Assembly (NCBI RefSeq): GCF_007559025.1
Contig: NZ_CP041765.1
Location: forward strand, 2,166,679 to 2,230,678
Direction of reading: 5' to 3'
Length of the DNA: 64,000 nucleotides
Origin: Tomitella fengzijianii
Lineage (GTDB): Bacteria; Actinomycetota; Actinomycetes; Mycobacteriales; Mycobacteriaceae
Below are positions 1-8,039 of the stretch, piece by piece; position 1 is the first letter of the stretch; each line of letters starts with the position of its first letter. Made by a program: the position numbers and the translations under genes. The notes below the pieces were generated by a model, which worked only from the letters and a program-made list of their open reading frames with translations, was not told where the DNA came from and searched no databases.

Positions 1-289
1 CCAGGTCCATCGACGGCAGCCGGAACGCCTCGCGCCAGTACCGCGCGTACGACCGGAGCGAGGCGCGGATCAGGGCGTCCGGCACGCGCTCGGGCGTCGA
101 GCCCATCACCCGGGCGAGGTTGGCCCGCAGCCGGTCCTGTCCCGCGCCGCGCCGCCACGCGATGTCCGCGCCCAGGTCGAACGCGCCGCGCGCGACCCGC
201 TCCGGCAGCAGGCGCACCGCCCGCCAGCCGGCCGCGTATCCGGCGTCGCTGAGTCTTTCCGCCCGGCTCCGCCGCGCCTGCTCCGTCAC
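1..289 (-). CDS. patA: PatA-type PIM acyltransferase, N-terminal part (runs off left edge)
   Basis: The first 96 codons of a lysophospholipid acyltransferase (LpxL/HtrB fold) that acylates phosphatidylinositol mannosides at the inner membrane. The start is GTG at 289, overlapping the pgsA stop by four bases (GTGA), which implies translational coupling. The visible part has the typical amphipathic entry (GWRAVRLLPE), then the basic region and RANLARV element found before the catalytic HX4D box. The HX4D box itself lies outside the window. The assignment rests on this N-terminus and on the fixed order thrS-HIT-pgsA-patA known from mycobacteria. PatA is the likely orthologue, but the catalytic half cannot be seen. 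Confidence 0.8.
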   Translation of the reverse strand, partial: MTEQARRSRAERLSDAGYAAGWRAVRLLPERVARGAFDLGADIAWRRGAGQDRLRANLARVMGSTPERVPDALIRASLRSYARYWREAFRLPSMDL

Positions 290-948
290 GTGTGCTCCTC
301 CGGAGCCGGGCGGTCCAGCGGGAGCAGCTCGCGCGCGCCCGGCGAGCTGCTCACCGACCACATGCGCTGGCCCACGGTGATCACGCTGCCGACGGCCAGG
401 AGCCACATGGCCGCGAACAGGATCCACGGCTGATCGAAGATCCCCGTGAATCCGGCGCCGGCGAGCACGATGATGAGCCGGTCCGGCCGCTCGATGAGGC
501 CGCCGTCCCCGTTGAGCCCGCTGGCTTCCGCGCGCGCCTTGGCGTAGGAGATCACTTGCGAGGTGACCAGGCAGATCAGGGTGGCCACGAGCAATAGCCG
601 GTGTTCCGTCGTGTCGTCGAGGCCGTAGACCACCCACCAGGCGAGGCCGGCGAAGATGGCGCCGTCGGCGATCCTGTCGCAGGTGGCGTCCAGGACCGCG
701 CCGAACCGGGTGCCGCCGCCGCGCGCACGCGCCGTCGCCCCGTCGAGCAGGTCGAACATGACGAAGAACCAGATCAGGAGGGCACCCCAGAACAGGTACC
801 CCATCGGGAACAGGGTGAGCGCCGCCGCGATGGACGCCACGGTGCCCGTGATGGTGATCACGTCGGGCGTCACGCCCATGCGCACGAGCTTGCGCCCGAT
901 CGGGAGCGTCACCTTGGACACCGACGCCCGGGCGAACACGCTCAGCAT
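286..948 (-). CDS. pgsA: CDP-alcohol phosphatidyltransferase (phosphatidylinositol phosphate synthase)
   Basis: A membrane enzyme of 220 residues that transfers a phosphatidyl group from CDP-diacylglycerol to inositol phosphate, the first step toward PI and PIMs. The full CDP-alcohol signature is present: D66 and D69 in DLLDGATAR, then D87 and D91 in the GxxxD repeat. Several hydrophobic helices follow. ATG at 948 overlaps the upstream HIT stop (942-944). A longer upstream extension in this frame only reads through the HIT gene, so I rejected it. Position between the HIT gene and patA matches the mycobacterial pgsA1 locus. The substrate (inositol phosphate rather than glycerol phosphate) comes from that synteny. 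Confidence 0.9.
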   Translation of the reverse strand: MLSVFARASVSKVTLPIGRKLVRMGVTPDVITITGTVASIAAALTLFPMGYLFWGALLIWFFVMFDLLDGATARARGGGTRFGAVLDATCDRIADGAIFAGLAWWVVYGLDDTTEHRLLLVATLICLVTSQVISYAKARAEASGLNGDGGLIERPDRLIIVLAGAGFTGIFDQPWILFAAMWLLAVGSVITVGQRMWSVSSSPGARELLPLDRPAPEEHT

Positions 949-1541
949 GCGGACCACGCCTCGGCGAGCAGCGCGCGGGTGTCGCCCAGCAACTGCGGCA
1001 GCACCTTGGTGCCACCGACGACCGTGATGTAGTTGGCGTCGCCGCCCCAGCGCGGCACCACGTGCTGGTGCAGGTGCGCGGCCAGCGATCCGCCCGCGGC
1101 GGCGCCCAGGTTGATCCCCACGTTGAACGCGTGCGGGTGCGATACGGCACGTATGGTGCGCAACGCCTGCTGCGTGAACGCCATGAGCTCCGCGCTCTCG
1201 CGCCCGTCGAGCTCCTCGAGCCCCGCGACGTGCCGGTAGGGCAACACCATCAGGTGCCCGGGGTTGTACGGGTACAGGTTGAGCACCGCGTAGACGGATT
1301 CGCCCCGCGCGACGACGAGGCCGTCCTCGTCGCCCATGCGCGGGATGTCGCACAGCGGGCACCCGCTGGACTCGCCGGGCGGGACCGCGGGCGCCTCGGC
1401 GACGTACGACAACCGGTGCGGCGTCCAGATCCGTTCCAGGCGATCGTCGTCGCCCACGCCCGTCGGCCGCAGCCCGGCACGCGACTCCGGGCCCGCATCG
1501 GCCGGGCGGTCCTGCCGCACCGCCGGATTCTCACCCGTCAC
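942..1541 (-). CDS. HIT-family hydrolase/phosphorylase (Ap4A phosphorylase-like)
   Basis: A 199-residue histidine-triad protein. The HxHxH motif is at H156, H158 and H160 ([11 protein letters not shown]), the nucleophile region for nucleotide phosphate transfer. C61 and C64 (CPLC) could bind zinc with nearby His residues, as in actinobacterial Ap4A phosphorylases. Start GTG at 1541 overlaps the thrS stop (GTGA), and its own stop overlaps the pgsA start. It therefore sits inside a tightly coupled thrS-HIT-pgsA-patA operon. The gene corresponds by family and order to mycobacterial Rv2613c. The natural substrate is not shown by the sequence; diadenosine polyphosphates are the family expectation. 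Confidence 0.9.
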   Translation of the reverse strand: MTGENPAVRQDRPADAGPESRAGLRPTGVGDDDRLERIWTPHRLSYVAEAPAVPPGESSGCPLCDIPRMGDEDGLVVARGESVYAVLNLYPYNPGHLMVLPYRHVAGLEELDGRESAELMAFTQQALRTIRAVSHPHAFNVGINLGAAAGGSLAAHLHQHVVPRWGGDANYITVVGGTKVLPQLLGDTRALLAEAWSAC

Positions 1542-3619
1542 TCCGGGGCCTTCCCCTGCTGTGGCCGCGGCGCCGCCTGCATCAGTTCCGCCGTGGGCGA
1601 GGCGTTCTCGCGCCTACCGATCCACCCGGTGATGAGCGCGACGGCGTCGTCCACGGGCACCCCGTTGACCTGGGTGCCGTCCCGGAAGCGGAAGCTCACC
1701 GCGCCGGCCTCCACGTCGCGTTCACCGGCCAGCAGCATGAACGGCACCTTCTGGGTGGTGTGCGTGCGGATCTTCTTCTGCATGCGGTCGTCGGAGATGT
1801 CGACCTCGGCGCGCAGGCCCGCCTTCTTCAACCTCGACGCCACGTCGAACAGGTGCTCTTCGAAGGCCTCCGCAACGGGGATGCCCATCACCTGCACCGG
1901 CGCGAGCCACGCCGGGAAGGCGCCCGCGTAGTGCTCGGTGAGCACGCCGAAGAACCGCTCGATGGAGCCGAACAGCGCCCGGTGGATCATGACCGGGCGG
2001 TGCTTGGCGCCGTCGGACCCGGTGTACTCGAGCTCGAAACGCTCGGGCTGGTTGAAATCGAGCTGGATGGTCGACATCTGCCAGTTGCGCCCCAGCGCGT
2101 CCTTGACCTGCACGGAGATCTTGGGACCGTAGAACGCCGCGCCGCCCGGGTCCGGCACCAGCTCCAGGCCGGAGGCCTCGCCCACCTCGCGCAGGGTCTC
2201 GGTGGCCTCCTCCCAGGTGGCGTCGTCGCCGACGTACTTGTCCGGGTCCTTGGTGGACAGCTCCAGGTAGTACTCGTCGAGGCCGTAGTCCTTGAGCAGG
2301 TCCAGCACGAACTCGAGGGTGCGGGTGAGTTCCGCGCGCATCTCTTCGCGGGTGCAGTAGATGTGGGCGTCGTCCTGCGTCATCCCGCGCACGCGGGTGA
2401 GGCCGTGCACCACGCCCGACTTCTCGTACCGGTACACCGACCCGAACTCGAACAGCCGCAGCGGCAGCTCGCGGTACGAGCGGCCGCGCGAGCGGAAGAT
2501 CAGGTTGTGCATCGGGCAGTTCATGGGCTTGACGTAGTAGTCCTGCCCCGGCTTGCGCAGCGTGCCGTCCTCGTTGTACTCGGCGTCGAGGTGCATCGCC
2601 GGGAACATGCCCTCGCGGTACCAGTCCAGGTGGCCCGACACCTCGTACAGGTTGCCCTTGGTGATGTGCGGGGTGCTGACGAACTCGTAGCCCTCCTCGA
2701 TGTGCCGTCGTCGCGAGTAGTCCTCCATCTCCTTGCGGACGATCCCGCCGCGCGGGTGGAACACCGGCAGCCCCGAGCCGAGCTCGTCGGGGAAGCTGAA
2801 CAGGTCGAGCTCCGCGCCCAGCCGGCGATGGTCGCGCTTCTCCGCCTCGGCCAGCAGCTCCAGGTACTCGTCCTGGCGCTCCGTGGACTCCCAGGCCGTG
2901 CCGTAGACCCGCTGCAGGTCCTCCCGGCTCTGGTCGCCGCGCCAGTACGCGGCCGAGCTGCGGGTGAGCTTGAAGGCCGGAATGTGTTTGGTGGTGGGGA
3001 TGTGCGGGCCGCGGCACAGATCCGCCCACACCCGCTCGCCGGAGCGGGGGTCCAGGTTGTCGTAGATGGTCAGCTCTTTGCCGCCGACCTCCATGACCTC
3101 CGGGTCGTCGATGCCCGACTTGTCGTCGATCAGTTCGAGCTTGAACGGCTCGGACGCCAGCTCCGCACGGGCGTCGTCCAGGTCCTCGACGACCCGGCGG
3201 GAGAACCGCTGCGAACCCTTGATGATCTTCTTCATCCGCTTCTCGAGGCGGGCGAGATCCTCCGGGGTGAACGGCTCGGCCACCTGGAAGTCGTAGTAGA
3301 AGCCGTTCTCGATGGGCGGGCCGATGCCCAGCTTGGCCTCGGGGAACTCCTGCTGCACCGCCTGGGCGAGCACGTGCGCGCACGAGTGGCGGATGACGCT
3401 GCGGCCGTCCTCCGTATCTGCGGCCACGGCCTCCACCTCGACATCGACGTCCGGCACCCAGGCCAGGTCGCGCAGTTGTCCGTCGCCGTCGCGGGCGACG
3501 ACGATCGCGTCGGGCCCCTTCCCCGGCAGGCCCGCATCGTGGACCGCCCTTCCGACGGACGTCCCGGCCGGGACCCGGACGGTCGGGGCGGCAAGGCTGT
3601 TCACGGCTCCGGAAGACAC
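1538..3619 (-). CDS. thrS: Threonyl-tRNA synthetase
   Basis: Class II aminoacyl-tRNA synthetase of 693 residues. It has an N-terminal TGS domain (about 10-75), the HxxxH editing motif at 78-82 (HSCAH), and the catalytic core with zinc ligands in MNCPMH and DDAHIYC. The motif 3 region and a C-terminal anticodon-binding domain follow. Length matches the family. GTG at 3619 is preferred because AGGAG lies ten bases upstream. An in-frame ATG at 3658 would add 13 residues but has a poorer ribosome site. A 13-bp-stem hairpin (3694-3728) lies about 75 bases upstream of the start. No T-box specifier structure is recognisable. Confidence 0.96.
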   Translation of the reverse strand: MSSGAVNSLAAPTVRVPAGTSVGRAVHDAGLPGKGPDAIVVARDGDGQLRDLAWVPDVDVEVEAVAADTEDGRSVIRHSCAHVLAQAVQQEFPEAKLGIGPPIENGFYYDFQVAEPFTPEDLARLEKRMKKIIKGSQRFSRRVVEDLDDARAELASEPFKLELIDDKSGIDDPEVMEVGGKELTIYDNLDPRSGERVWADLCRGPHIPTTKHIPAFKLTRSSAAYWRGDQSREDLQRVYGTAWESTERQDEYLELLAEAEKRDHRRLGAELDLFSFPDELGSGLPVFHPRGGIVRKEMEDYSRRRHIEEGYEFVSTPHITKGNLYEVSGHLDWYREGMFPAMHLDAEYNEDGTLRKPGQDYYVKPMNCPMHNLIFRSRGRSYRELPLRLFEFGSVYRYEKSGVVHGLTRVRGMTQDDAHIYCTREEMRAELTRTLEFVLDLLKDYGLDEYYLELSTKDPDKYVGDDATWEEATETLREVGEASGLELVPDPGGAAFYGPKISVQVKDALGRNWQMSTIQLDFNQPERFELEYTGSDGAKHRPVMIHRALFGSIERFFGVLTEHYAGAFPAWLAPVQVMGIPVAEAFEEHLFDVASRLKKAGLRAEVDISDDRMQKKIRTHTTQKVPFMLLAGERDVEAGAVSFRFRDGTQVNGVPVDDAVALITGWIGRRENASPTAELMQAAPRPQQGKAPE

Positions 3620-3693
3620 GGCTGCGGGGCTCCTACTCGCTCGTCGCGGCGACTGCATACCCGGCAGCCGCCTATCCGTACGATCGTATCGGT

Positions 3694-3728
3694 ACTCGGG
3701 CGCGCCGCTGCAGGTGGCGCGCCCGAGT
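3694..3728 (-). terminator. Strong hairpin between DUF664 gene and thrS
   Basis: Perfect 13-bp arms at 3694-3706 and 3716-3728 around a 9-base loop, with no T-run on either strand. It lies downstream of the hairpin that follows the DinB gene and about 75 bases before thrS. It could be a second terminator or a leader structure of thrS. Confidence 0.5.
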
Positions 3729-3745
3729 GCCGCCCGCAGCGGATA

Positions 3746-3786
3746 CGGCGCCGGTGACGGGCGGACGCGGCCCGCCACCGGCGCCG
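3746..3786 (-). terminator. Hairpin just after the DinB-type gene
   Basis: Eleven-bp arms at 3746-3756 and 3776-3786. The 19-base loop can itself pair weakly (GGGC with GCCC). It begins four bases after the stop codon at 3791, the place expected for a terminator. No T-tract follows. Confidence 0.6.
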
Positions 3787-3790
3787 GGTG

Positions 3791-4360
3791 TCAGGCGACC
3801 GGAGCGGCGACGCCGTCCGCGAGATCGTTGAGCTCGTAGGCGCCCTTGCCGTCGATCGACTCGCGGAGGATATCCGCGTGCCCCGCGTGCCGGGCGTACT
3901 CCTCGACAGCATGCAGGGCCACCCAGCGCATCGGCCAGGAGTCGAGGTCGTCGGGGAACCACGGCTGGTCCGGCACCGGCACCGGCCGTTCGAGGTCGGC
4001 GGTCGCCAGGTGCTTTTCGACCCAGTCGGCCTGCGCCCGGAGCTCGTCGATGAGGACCTGCGCGGTGTCGCCGGGACGCACGGCCCCGGGCAGGATGCCG
4101 CCGGCCGCCCAATCCGCGTCGTCGTACGCGCCGGAGTCCGGTACGAACTCCGGGTCGAGCTGCGCGAGCAGCCCCTTCGAGGACACGAACAACACGTGCC
4201 GCGCGAGCGCGCCGAGGCTCATCCCCGAAGCGCTCGGGGTGGACCGGATCTGCTCGTCGGACAGACCATGCAGGCTCGCCGCGATCTGCCGCAGCTGCTG
4301 CGCCGCGAACGCGGACAACCCGTCGTTCTCGCTGGTGATGGTTCGGGTGAGGAACGGCAT
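3791..4360 (-). CDS. DinB/DUF664-family protein (putative mycothiol-dependent transferase)
   Basis: A 189-residue four-helix-bundle protein of the DinB/DUF664 superfamily. Conserved His residues suit metal binding: H55 in ALARH, and H158/H161 in YARHAGH. Actinobacterial members use mycothiol as cofactor in detoxification; which reaction this one performs cannot be read off. ATG at 4360 has an AAGGAG ribosome site six bases upstream, so the start is firm. It is transcribed divergently from the WYL regulator across about 100 bases holding an inverted repeat, so that regulator may control it. Two hairpins follow the stop codon. Confidence 0.8.
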   Translation of the reverse strand: MPFLTRTITSENDGLSAFAAQQLRQIAASLHGLSDEQIRSTPSASGMSLGALARHVLFVSSKGLLAQLDPEFVPDSGAYDDADWAAGGILPGAVRPGDTAQVLIDELRAQADWVEKHLATADLERPVPVPDQPWFPDDLDSWPMRWVALHAVEEYARHAGHADILRESIDGKGAYELNDLADGVAAPVA

Positions 4361-4420
4361 CGTGCACTCCTTGGAAATCGTGGATCGATTTGCCTTGCAT
4401 CACCCACCGTCGACCCCTTA

Positions 4421-4439
4421 GCGGACAGTATCGGTCCGC
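4421..4439. promoter_or_regulatory. Inverted repeat in the DinB-gene/WYL-regulator divergent region
   Basis: GCGGAC at 4421-4426 and GTCCGC at 4434-4439 form a perfect 6-bp inverted repeat with a 7-base spacer. It is centred about 30 bases before the WYL start. The placement suits an autoregulatory operator. Binding is inferred only. Confidence 0.4.
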
Positions 4440-4461
4440 ATATCTGTGCGATCGTGGATCC

Positions 4462-5418
4462 ATGAGCGACACCGCTGCGCGACTGCTCCGGCTCCTGGGC
4501 CTCCTCCAGGCCCGTCCCTACTGGTCGGGGGCGGAGCTCGCGCGCCGCCTCGAGGTCACCGACCGATCGGTGCGCCGCGACATCGACCGGCTCCGCGGAC
4601 TCGGCTACCCGGTGGAGTCCGCCCACGGCCGCGGCGGCGGATACCGGCTGGCCTCCGGCAGCGCGATGCCACCGCTCGTCTTCGACGACGCCAGCGCCGT
4701 CGCCGTCGCCGTCGGCCTGCGGCTGGCCGCCGGCACGGGCATCGAAGGGCTGGGCGAGGACTCGCTGCGCGCGCTCACCGTGCTCGACCAGGTGATGCCC
4801 GCCCGCCTGCGTCCCGTGGTCTCGGCGCTGGCCGGATCCACCTCCGCGCTCCCCCGCGGCCCGGAAACGGTGCGGCCCGAGGTCCTGCTGGGCCTCGCGC
4901 GCGGTGCCCGGACGAAGGTACGGGTGCGGTTCTCCTACCAGGACCGCACCGGCGCCGCATCCGAGAGGGACGTGGAGCCCTACCACGTGGTGTCGATGCA
5001 CCAGCGCTGGTACTTGATGGCCTACGACCTCGCGCGCGACGATTGGCGCACGTTCCGCCTCGACCGGGTCACCGCCGACTCGCTGTACACGACGACCTTC
5101 ACCTTCGCGCCGCGCCCGGCGCCCGACCCCGGCGCGTACATCCGCCAGTCGGTCCTGGGCGGCCGGGACGAGGTGCGGGCACGTGTGCGTGTGGGACTGT
5201 CCGCGGACGCGGTGCGCCGGGTCGTCCCGCAGCACGCGGCGACCGTGGAGGACGAAGCGCCCGGGCAGTCCGTTCTGACGACGAGCACAGGGGACCTCGC
5301 TTGGCTGGCATTTCAGCTCTCCACGTTCGAGGCTCCGGTCGAAGTGCTGGAACCGGAGTCCCTGCGCGCGACCATGCGCACGATGGCGGCGCGGCTGCGC
5401 GCGGCGGCGGGAGACTGA
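4462..5418 (+). CDS. HTH/WYL-domain transcriptional regulator
   Basis: A 318-residue regulator. An N-terminal HTH_11 winged helix (about 5-60; RLEVTDRSVRRDIDRLRGLGYPV) is typical of the family. A WYL ligand-sensing domain (about 120-200, with QRWYLMAYD) and a C-terminal WCX dimerisation region follow. ATG at 4462 is chosen because the homologous HTH begins there; the frame stays open upstream but without family character. These proteins often repress or activate a divergent neighbour, here the DinB-type gene, and the intergenic inverted repeat supports this. The ligand is unknown. Confidence 0.87.
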   Translation: MSDTAARLLRLLGLLQARPYWSGAELARRLEVTDRSVRRDIDRLRGLGYPVESAHGRGGGYRLASGSAMPPLVFDDASAVAVAVGLRLAAGTGIEGLGEDSLRALTVLDQVMPARLRPVVSALAGSTSALPRGPETVRPEVLLGLARGARTKVRVRFSYQDRTGAASERDVEPYHVVSMHQRWYLMAYDLARDDWRTFRLDRVTADSLYTTTFTFAPRPAPDPGAYIRQSVLGGRDEVRARVRVGLSADAVRRVVPQHAATVEDEAPGQSVLTTSTGDLAWLAFQLSTFEAPVEVLEPESLRATMRTMAARLRAAAGD

Positions 5419-5518
5419 CCGGCCGCCGCACGGTTCGGCGCGCAATCCCGATCCCGTGCGGATGCGAAGAAGAATCCGGTGGAACCGGAAAAGCTCCGGG
5501 TGGGCGCGAGCGGACGCG

Positions 5519-5550
5519 AAAAAAGAAGCGCAGGCCGTGTGGCCTGCGCT
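5519..5550 (-). terminator. Intrinsic terminator of tRNA-Val(CAC)
   Basis: Perfect 10-bp hairpin with a 4-base loop at 5527-5550. On the reverse strand it is followed by a T-rich run (complement of 5519-5526). It lies 10 bases after the tRNA 3' end and is a classical factor-independent terminator. Confidence 0.9.
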
Positions 5551-5560
5551 CCCCCCACTG

Positions 5561-5632
5561 TGGTCCCGGCTGGGTTCGAACCAGCGACCTTCCCGGTGTG
5601 AACGGGACGCTCTTCCACTGAGCCACGGGACC
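5561..5632 (-). tRNA. tRNA-Val (anticodon CAC)
   Basis: A 72-base cloverleaf on the reverse strand. The 7-bp acceptor stem pairs 5626-5632 with 5562-5568, with discriminator A at 5561. A TCCCG/CGGGA anticodon stem closes a loop reading TTCACAC, giving anticodon CAC at 5600-5598. The T-loop GGTTCGAAC is intact. CCA is not encoded. It has its own promoter upstream and a strong terminator downstream. Confidence 0.95.
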
Positions 5633-5670
5633 GCGAACGTTCCCGCATCCGCGGGCCGTTCCGAGGAGGA

Positions 5671-5701
5671 ACACTAACACGGTCGGCTCGTGGTGGTGAA
5701 A
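5671..5701 (-). promoter_or_regulatory. Promoter of tRNA-Val(CAC)
   Basis: On the reverse strand TTTCAC (5701-5696) and TAGTGT (5676-5671) stand 19 bases apart. The -10 element and following GTTC...CCTCG resemble those of the forward tRNA-Gly promoters. This similarity is the main support. Confidence 0.55.
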
Positions 5702-5947
5702 CCGCCAGGCCAGCGCGCGATCCGCCGGGGCGCGTGGCATTGCGGGGCGCACATTCGGCCGCCCGTGCCACGCCCTCCGGCACGCAAGGACTCCGGACGG
5801 GACGGGCCCAGTGGTCATCCGGAGGGCATCGGCCGGCACTGCGCACTCCGCGCCGGCCGCTCCGCATCGTGCGGCCGCTTCCAGCAGGAGTGCGCGGCCG
5901 GTCAGGACCCCCGCCGCTACGCAACGAGCACACCGTGACCAGTCGAT

Positions 5948-5977
5948 TTGTGCATCTGCGACGCAGTCCATTAGTGT
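5948..5977 (+). promoter_or_regulatory. Promoter of first tRNA-Gly unit
   Basis: TTGTGC at 5948-5953 and TAGTGT at 5972-5977 form a sigma-70-like pair with an 18-base spacer. The downstream stretch 5976-5995 matches 6447-6466 before the second tRNA-Gly gene at 19 of 20 positions. The rest of the leader differs, so the conserved part is probably the promoter core. Confidence 0.6.
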
Positions 5978-6029
5978 TCTCATCGCACCACGGAGAGCGC
6001 AGCCGACAGCTGGGCCTCCAACGGGGCAT

Positions 6030-6102
6030 GCGGACGTGGCGCAGCTGGTAGCGCACAACCTTGCCAAGGTTGGGGTCGCGGGTTCGAATCCCGTCGTCCG
6101 CT
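6030..6102 (+). tRNA. tRNA-Gly (anticodon GCC), copy 1
   Basis: A 73-base cloverleaf. Acceptor GCGGACG pairs with CGTCCGC, discriminator T is at 6102, and stem CAACC/GGTTG closes loop TTGCCAA with anticodon GCC. CCA is not encoded. It is first in a Gly-Cys-Val run. The sequence is identical to the copy at 6501. Confidence 0.96.
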
Positions 6103-6125
6103 CGAGAGGGTCCGCAAACCCTCGC

Positions 6126-6196
6126 GGTGGAGTGGCCGAGTGGTGAGGCAACGGCCTGCAAAGCCGTGAACACGGGTTCGATTCCCGTCTCCACCT
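6126..6196 (+). tRNA. tRNA-Cys (anticodon GCA)
   Basis: A 71-base cloverleaf. Acceptor GGTGGAG pairs with CTCCACC, stem ACGGC/GCCGT closes loop CTGCAAA with anticodon GCA, and the T-loop GGTTCGATTCC is normal. It lies 23 bases after tRNA-Gly and is probably cotranscribed with it. Confidence 0.96.
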
Positions 6197-6210
6197 CGCA
6201 GTGAGATCTG

Positions 6211-6285
6211 GCGCGATTAGCTCAGCGGGAGAGCGCTTCCCTGACACGGAAGAGGTCACTGGTTCAATCCCAGTATCGCGCACCA
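6211..6285 (+). tRNA. tRNA-Val (anticodon GAC)
   Basis: Acceptor GCGCGAT pairs with ATCGCGC, and stem CTTCC/GGAAG closes loop CTGACAC with anticodon GAC. Discriminator A at 6282 is followed by an encoded CCA (6283-6285), unlike the other tRNAs here. It is the last gene of the Gly-Cys-Val transcript and is followed by a terminator. Confidence 0.96.
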
Positions 6286-6288
6286 CGA

Positions 6289-6324
6289 AGACCGGGCACC
6301 CCATCCAGGGTGCCCGGTCTTTTT
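6289..6324 (+). terminator. Intrinsic terminator of the Gly-Cys-Val tRNA operon
   Basis: Perfect 13-bp arms 6289-6301 and 6308-6320 with a 6-base loop, ending in a run of T (6320-6324). It starts four bases after the encoded CCA. Confidence 0.95.
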
Positions 6325-6418
6325 GTCCTGCACACCCATTCCCCGGGTTTGTGCATCTTTCCCGTCGGGCACCACGCCCCGAATCAGGTCGCGGTTCGCG
6401 AACAGGCAGGGGCCCGCT

Positions 6419-6448
6419 TTGTGCACCGGCGCCCGAGTCGGCTAATGT
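6419..6448 (+). promoter_or_regulatory. Promoter of second tRNA-Gly
   Basis: TTGTGC (6419-6424) and TAATGT (6443-6448) have the same 18-base spacing as the first tRNA-Gly promoter. The sequence just downstream (6447-6466) is nearly identical. A further TTGTGCATC at 6349 resembles the first copy but has no matching -10. Confidence 0.6.
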
Positions 6449-6500
6449 TCTCCTCGCACCACGGAGCGTGTCGGACATCCGGCCACCGTCGGTGCAGTAT

Positions 6501-6573
6501 GCGGACGTGGCGCAGCTGGTAGCGCACAACCTTGCCAAGGTTGGGGTCGCGGGTTCGAATCCCGTCGTCCGCT
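6501..6573 (+). tRNA. tRNA-Gly (anticodon GCC), copy 2
   Basis: Identical over 73 bases to the gene at 6030-6102, with the same GCC anticodon and no encoded CCA. It stands as a single-gene unit with its own promoter and terminator. Confidence 0.96.
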
Positions 6574-6583
6574 CCATCCGGAG

Positions 6584-6614
6584 AACCCCGCGCCACACAA
6601 GGGCGCGGGGTTTT
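6584..6614 (+). terminator. Intrinsic terminator of second tRNA-Gly
   Basis: Eleven-bp arms 6584-6594 and 6602-6612 with a 7-base loop and a short T-run (6611-6614), ten bases after the tRNA. Confidence 0.9.
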
Positions 6615-6737
6615 CGCATCCCCCGGCTGTCGCGCTCCCCGCATCCCCGGACGCCGGCTCCAGGCCTACATGGACAAATGACCGACTACGCCCGGGCACT
6701 GTGACGCGCGTCGCTGCCGCGGTGGTTCAATCGACGG

Positions 6738-8039
6738 GTGAGCACTCCGCCCGGCCCCCTGGACACACCCCCGCCCGAGCACTCGAGAACAAATCCGCCC
6801 GCGCACGCGCCGGAGGCGGACGGCGGCACCGGCGGGTCCGGGCACGGCGGCATCCGGCGGCCGCGCATCGCCGTCTCGGTGGCGTTCGGGCTTCAGGGAT
6901 TCACGCTGTCGATGCTGCTCACCCTGCTGCCGCAGTTCCGCGACCGGTTCGGTCTGGCCGACGCCGCCATCGTCGGCGTGGTGGTCCTCGCTTCGGTGAT
7001 CGCCGGCGCGGGCAGCCTGCTCGCCGAGTCGCTCGCCTCCCGCACCGACAGCCGCGTGGCGCTGCGCACCGGGTTCGCCGTCATCGTCGCCGCCGTCATC
7101 GCCGTGGCCGTCTCGCCGGGGATCGGCGTGTTCGTCGCAGGCTTCGCCGTGTACGGGGTGGGGCTGGGCATGGTGGACGCTGCGACGAACATGCAGGGCG
7201 TGGCCCTCCAGCACCGTGCGGGCCGCTTCATCATGTCGTCGTTCTACGCGGCCTGGAGCGTGGGTGCGATCGCGGGCGCCCTGTTGGTGGCCGCATTCTC
7301 CGGCATGGACCTGGGGCTGCGCACCACGCTCTTCGCGGGCGTCGGCCTCGTCGCGGTCGCCGCGGCGGCCGTGTCCCCCCGGTTCTTCCGGCCCACCGCC
7401 GCCGCGGAGCCGTCCCCCGAGGCATCTGCGGGGCAACCGCGGATCCCGCTCTGGCCGTTCCTCGCACTGGGTTCCGCGATGGCGCTGTTCTACGGGATCG
7501 ACTTCGCCGTGGGCAACTGGTCCGCACTGTTCATGACGGATGTGGTCCTCGCCGACTCCGGCACGGCCGCCCTGGCGATGGCCGCCTACCAGGTGGCAGC
7601 GCTGATCTCGCGGCTCACCGGCGATCTGTGGGTGCGACGTTTCGGGGAGACGGCCGTGGTGCGGGCTGGCGCGGCGGTGGCGATCGTCGGGCTGGTGCTC
7701 GTGGTGGCCGCGCAGTCGGTCCCGATGGCGCTCGCCGGGTTCCTCATCGTCGGGCTGGGCGCGCCGCTGGTGGCGCCGCTGTGCTTCGGCGCGGCCGGGC
7801 GGCTGGCCCCCGGGCAGGCGGACGCCGTCATCGCCCGCATCAACCTGTTCAACTATGCGGGCACGATCATCGGCGGCGGCATGGTCGGCGGCGTCGCAGC
7901 GCTGAGCAACCTCCGGGTCGCGTTCGTCCTGCCGCTGCTGTTCGCCCTGGTTCTCGCCGCGTTGGCGCCGGCCTTCCGCAGGCGGAGGGGGACGCCGCGC
8001 GCGTCCTCGGCCGCGTCCGGCACCCGGGCCGCGCCGTGA
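6738..8039 (+). CDS. MFS transporter
   Basis: A 433-residue integral membrane protein with about twelve hydrophobic segments. It has the MFS loop motif after helix 2 (SLASRTDSRVALRTG) and a cytoplasmic linker near 220. The first 40 residues are Pro/Gly-rich and look disordered. Start is GTG at 6738. Its stop overlaps the next start by one base (TGATG), so it is coupled to the MobA-like gene and heads the molybdenum hydroxylase cluster. It could import the substrate or export the product of that enzyme. This is inferred from position only; the substrate is not readable. Confidence 0.85.
   Translation: MSTPPGPLDTPPPEHSRTNPPAHAPEADGGTGGSGHGGIRRPRIAVSVAFGLQGFTLSMLLTLLPQFRDRFGLADAAIVGVVVLASVIAGAGSLLAESLASRTDSRVALRTGFAVIVAAVIAVAVSPGIGVFVAGFAVYGVGLGMVDAATNMQGVALQHRAGRFIMSSFYAAWSVGAIAGALLVAAFSGMDLGLRTTLFAGVGLVAVAAAAVSPRFFRPTAAAEPSPEASAGQPRIPLWPFLALGSAMALFYGIDFAVGNWSALFMTDVVLADSGTAALAMAAYQVAALISRLTGDLWVRRFGETAVVRAGAAVAIVGLVLVVAAQSVPMALAGFLIVGLGAPLVAPLCFGAAGRLAPGQADAVIARINLFNYAGTIIGGGMVGGVAALSNLRVAFVLPLLFALVLAALAPAFRRRRGTPRASSAASGTRAAP

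Larger units (their letters stand above)
5633..6029. other. Gene-free spacer between divergent tRNA units
   Basis: No credible protein gene is visible in these 397 bases; the short open frames lack family character. The stretch holds the reverse promoter of tRNA-Val(CAC) near 5671-5701 and the forward promoter of tRNA-Gly near 5948-5977. I see nothing else in the remaining part. Confidence 0.6.

Noticed and set aside
3620-3790. T-box riboswitch upstream of thrS
   Set aside because: No T-box sequence, specifier loop or antiterminator could be found; only simple hairpins are seen.
5690-5938. Small forward gene before the tRNA cluster
   Set aside because: No ribosome site, no family character and a composition like antisense or spacer DNA.
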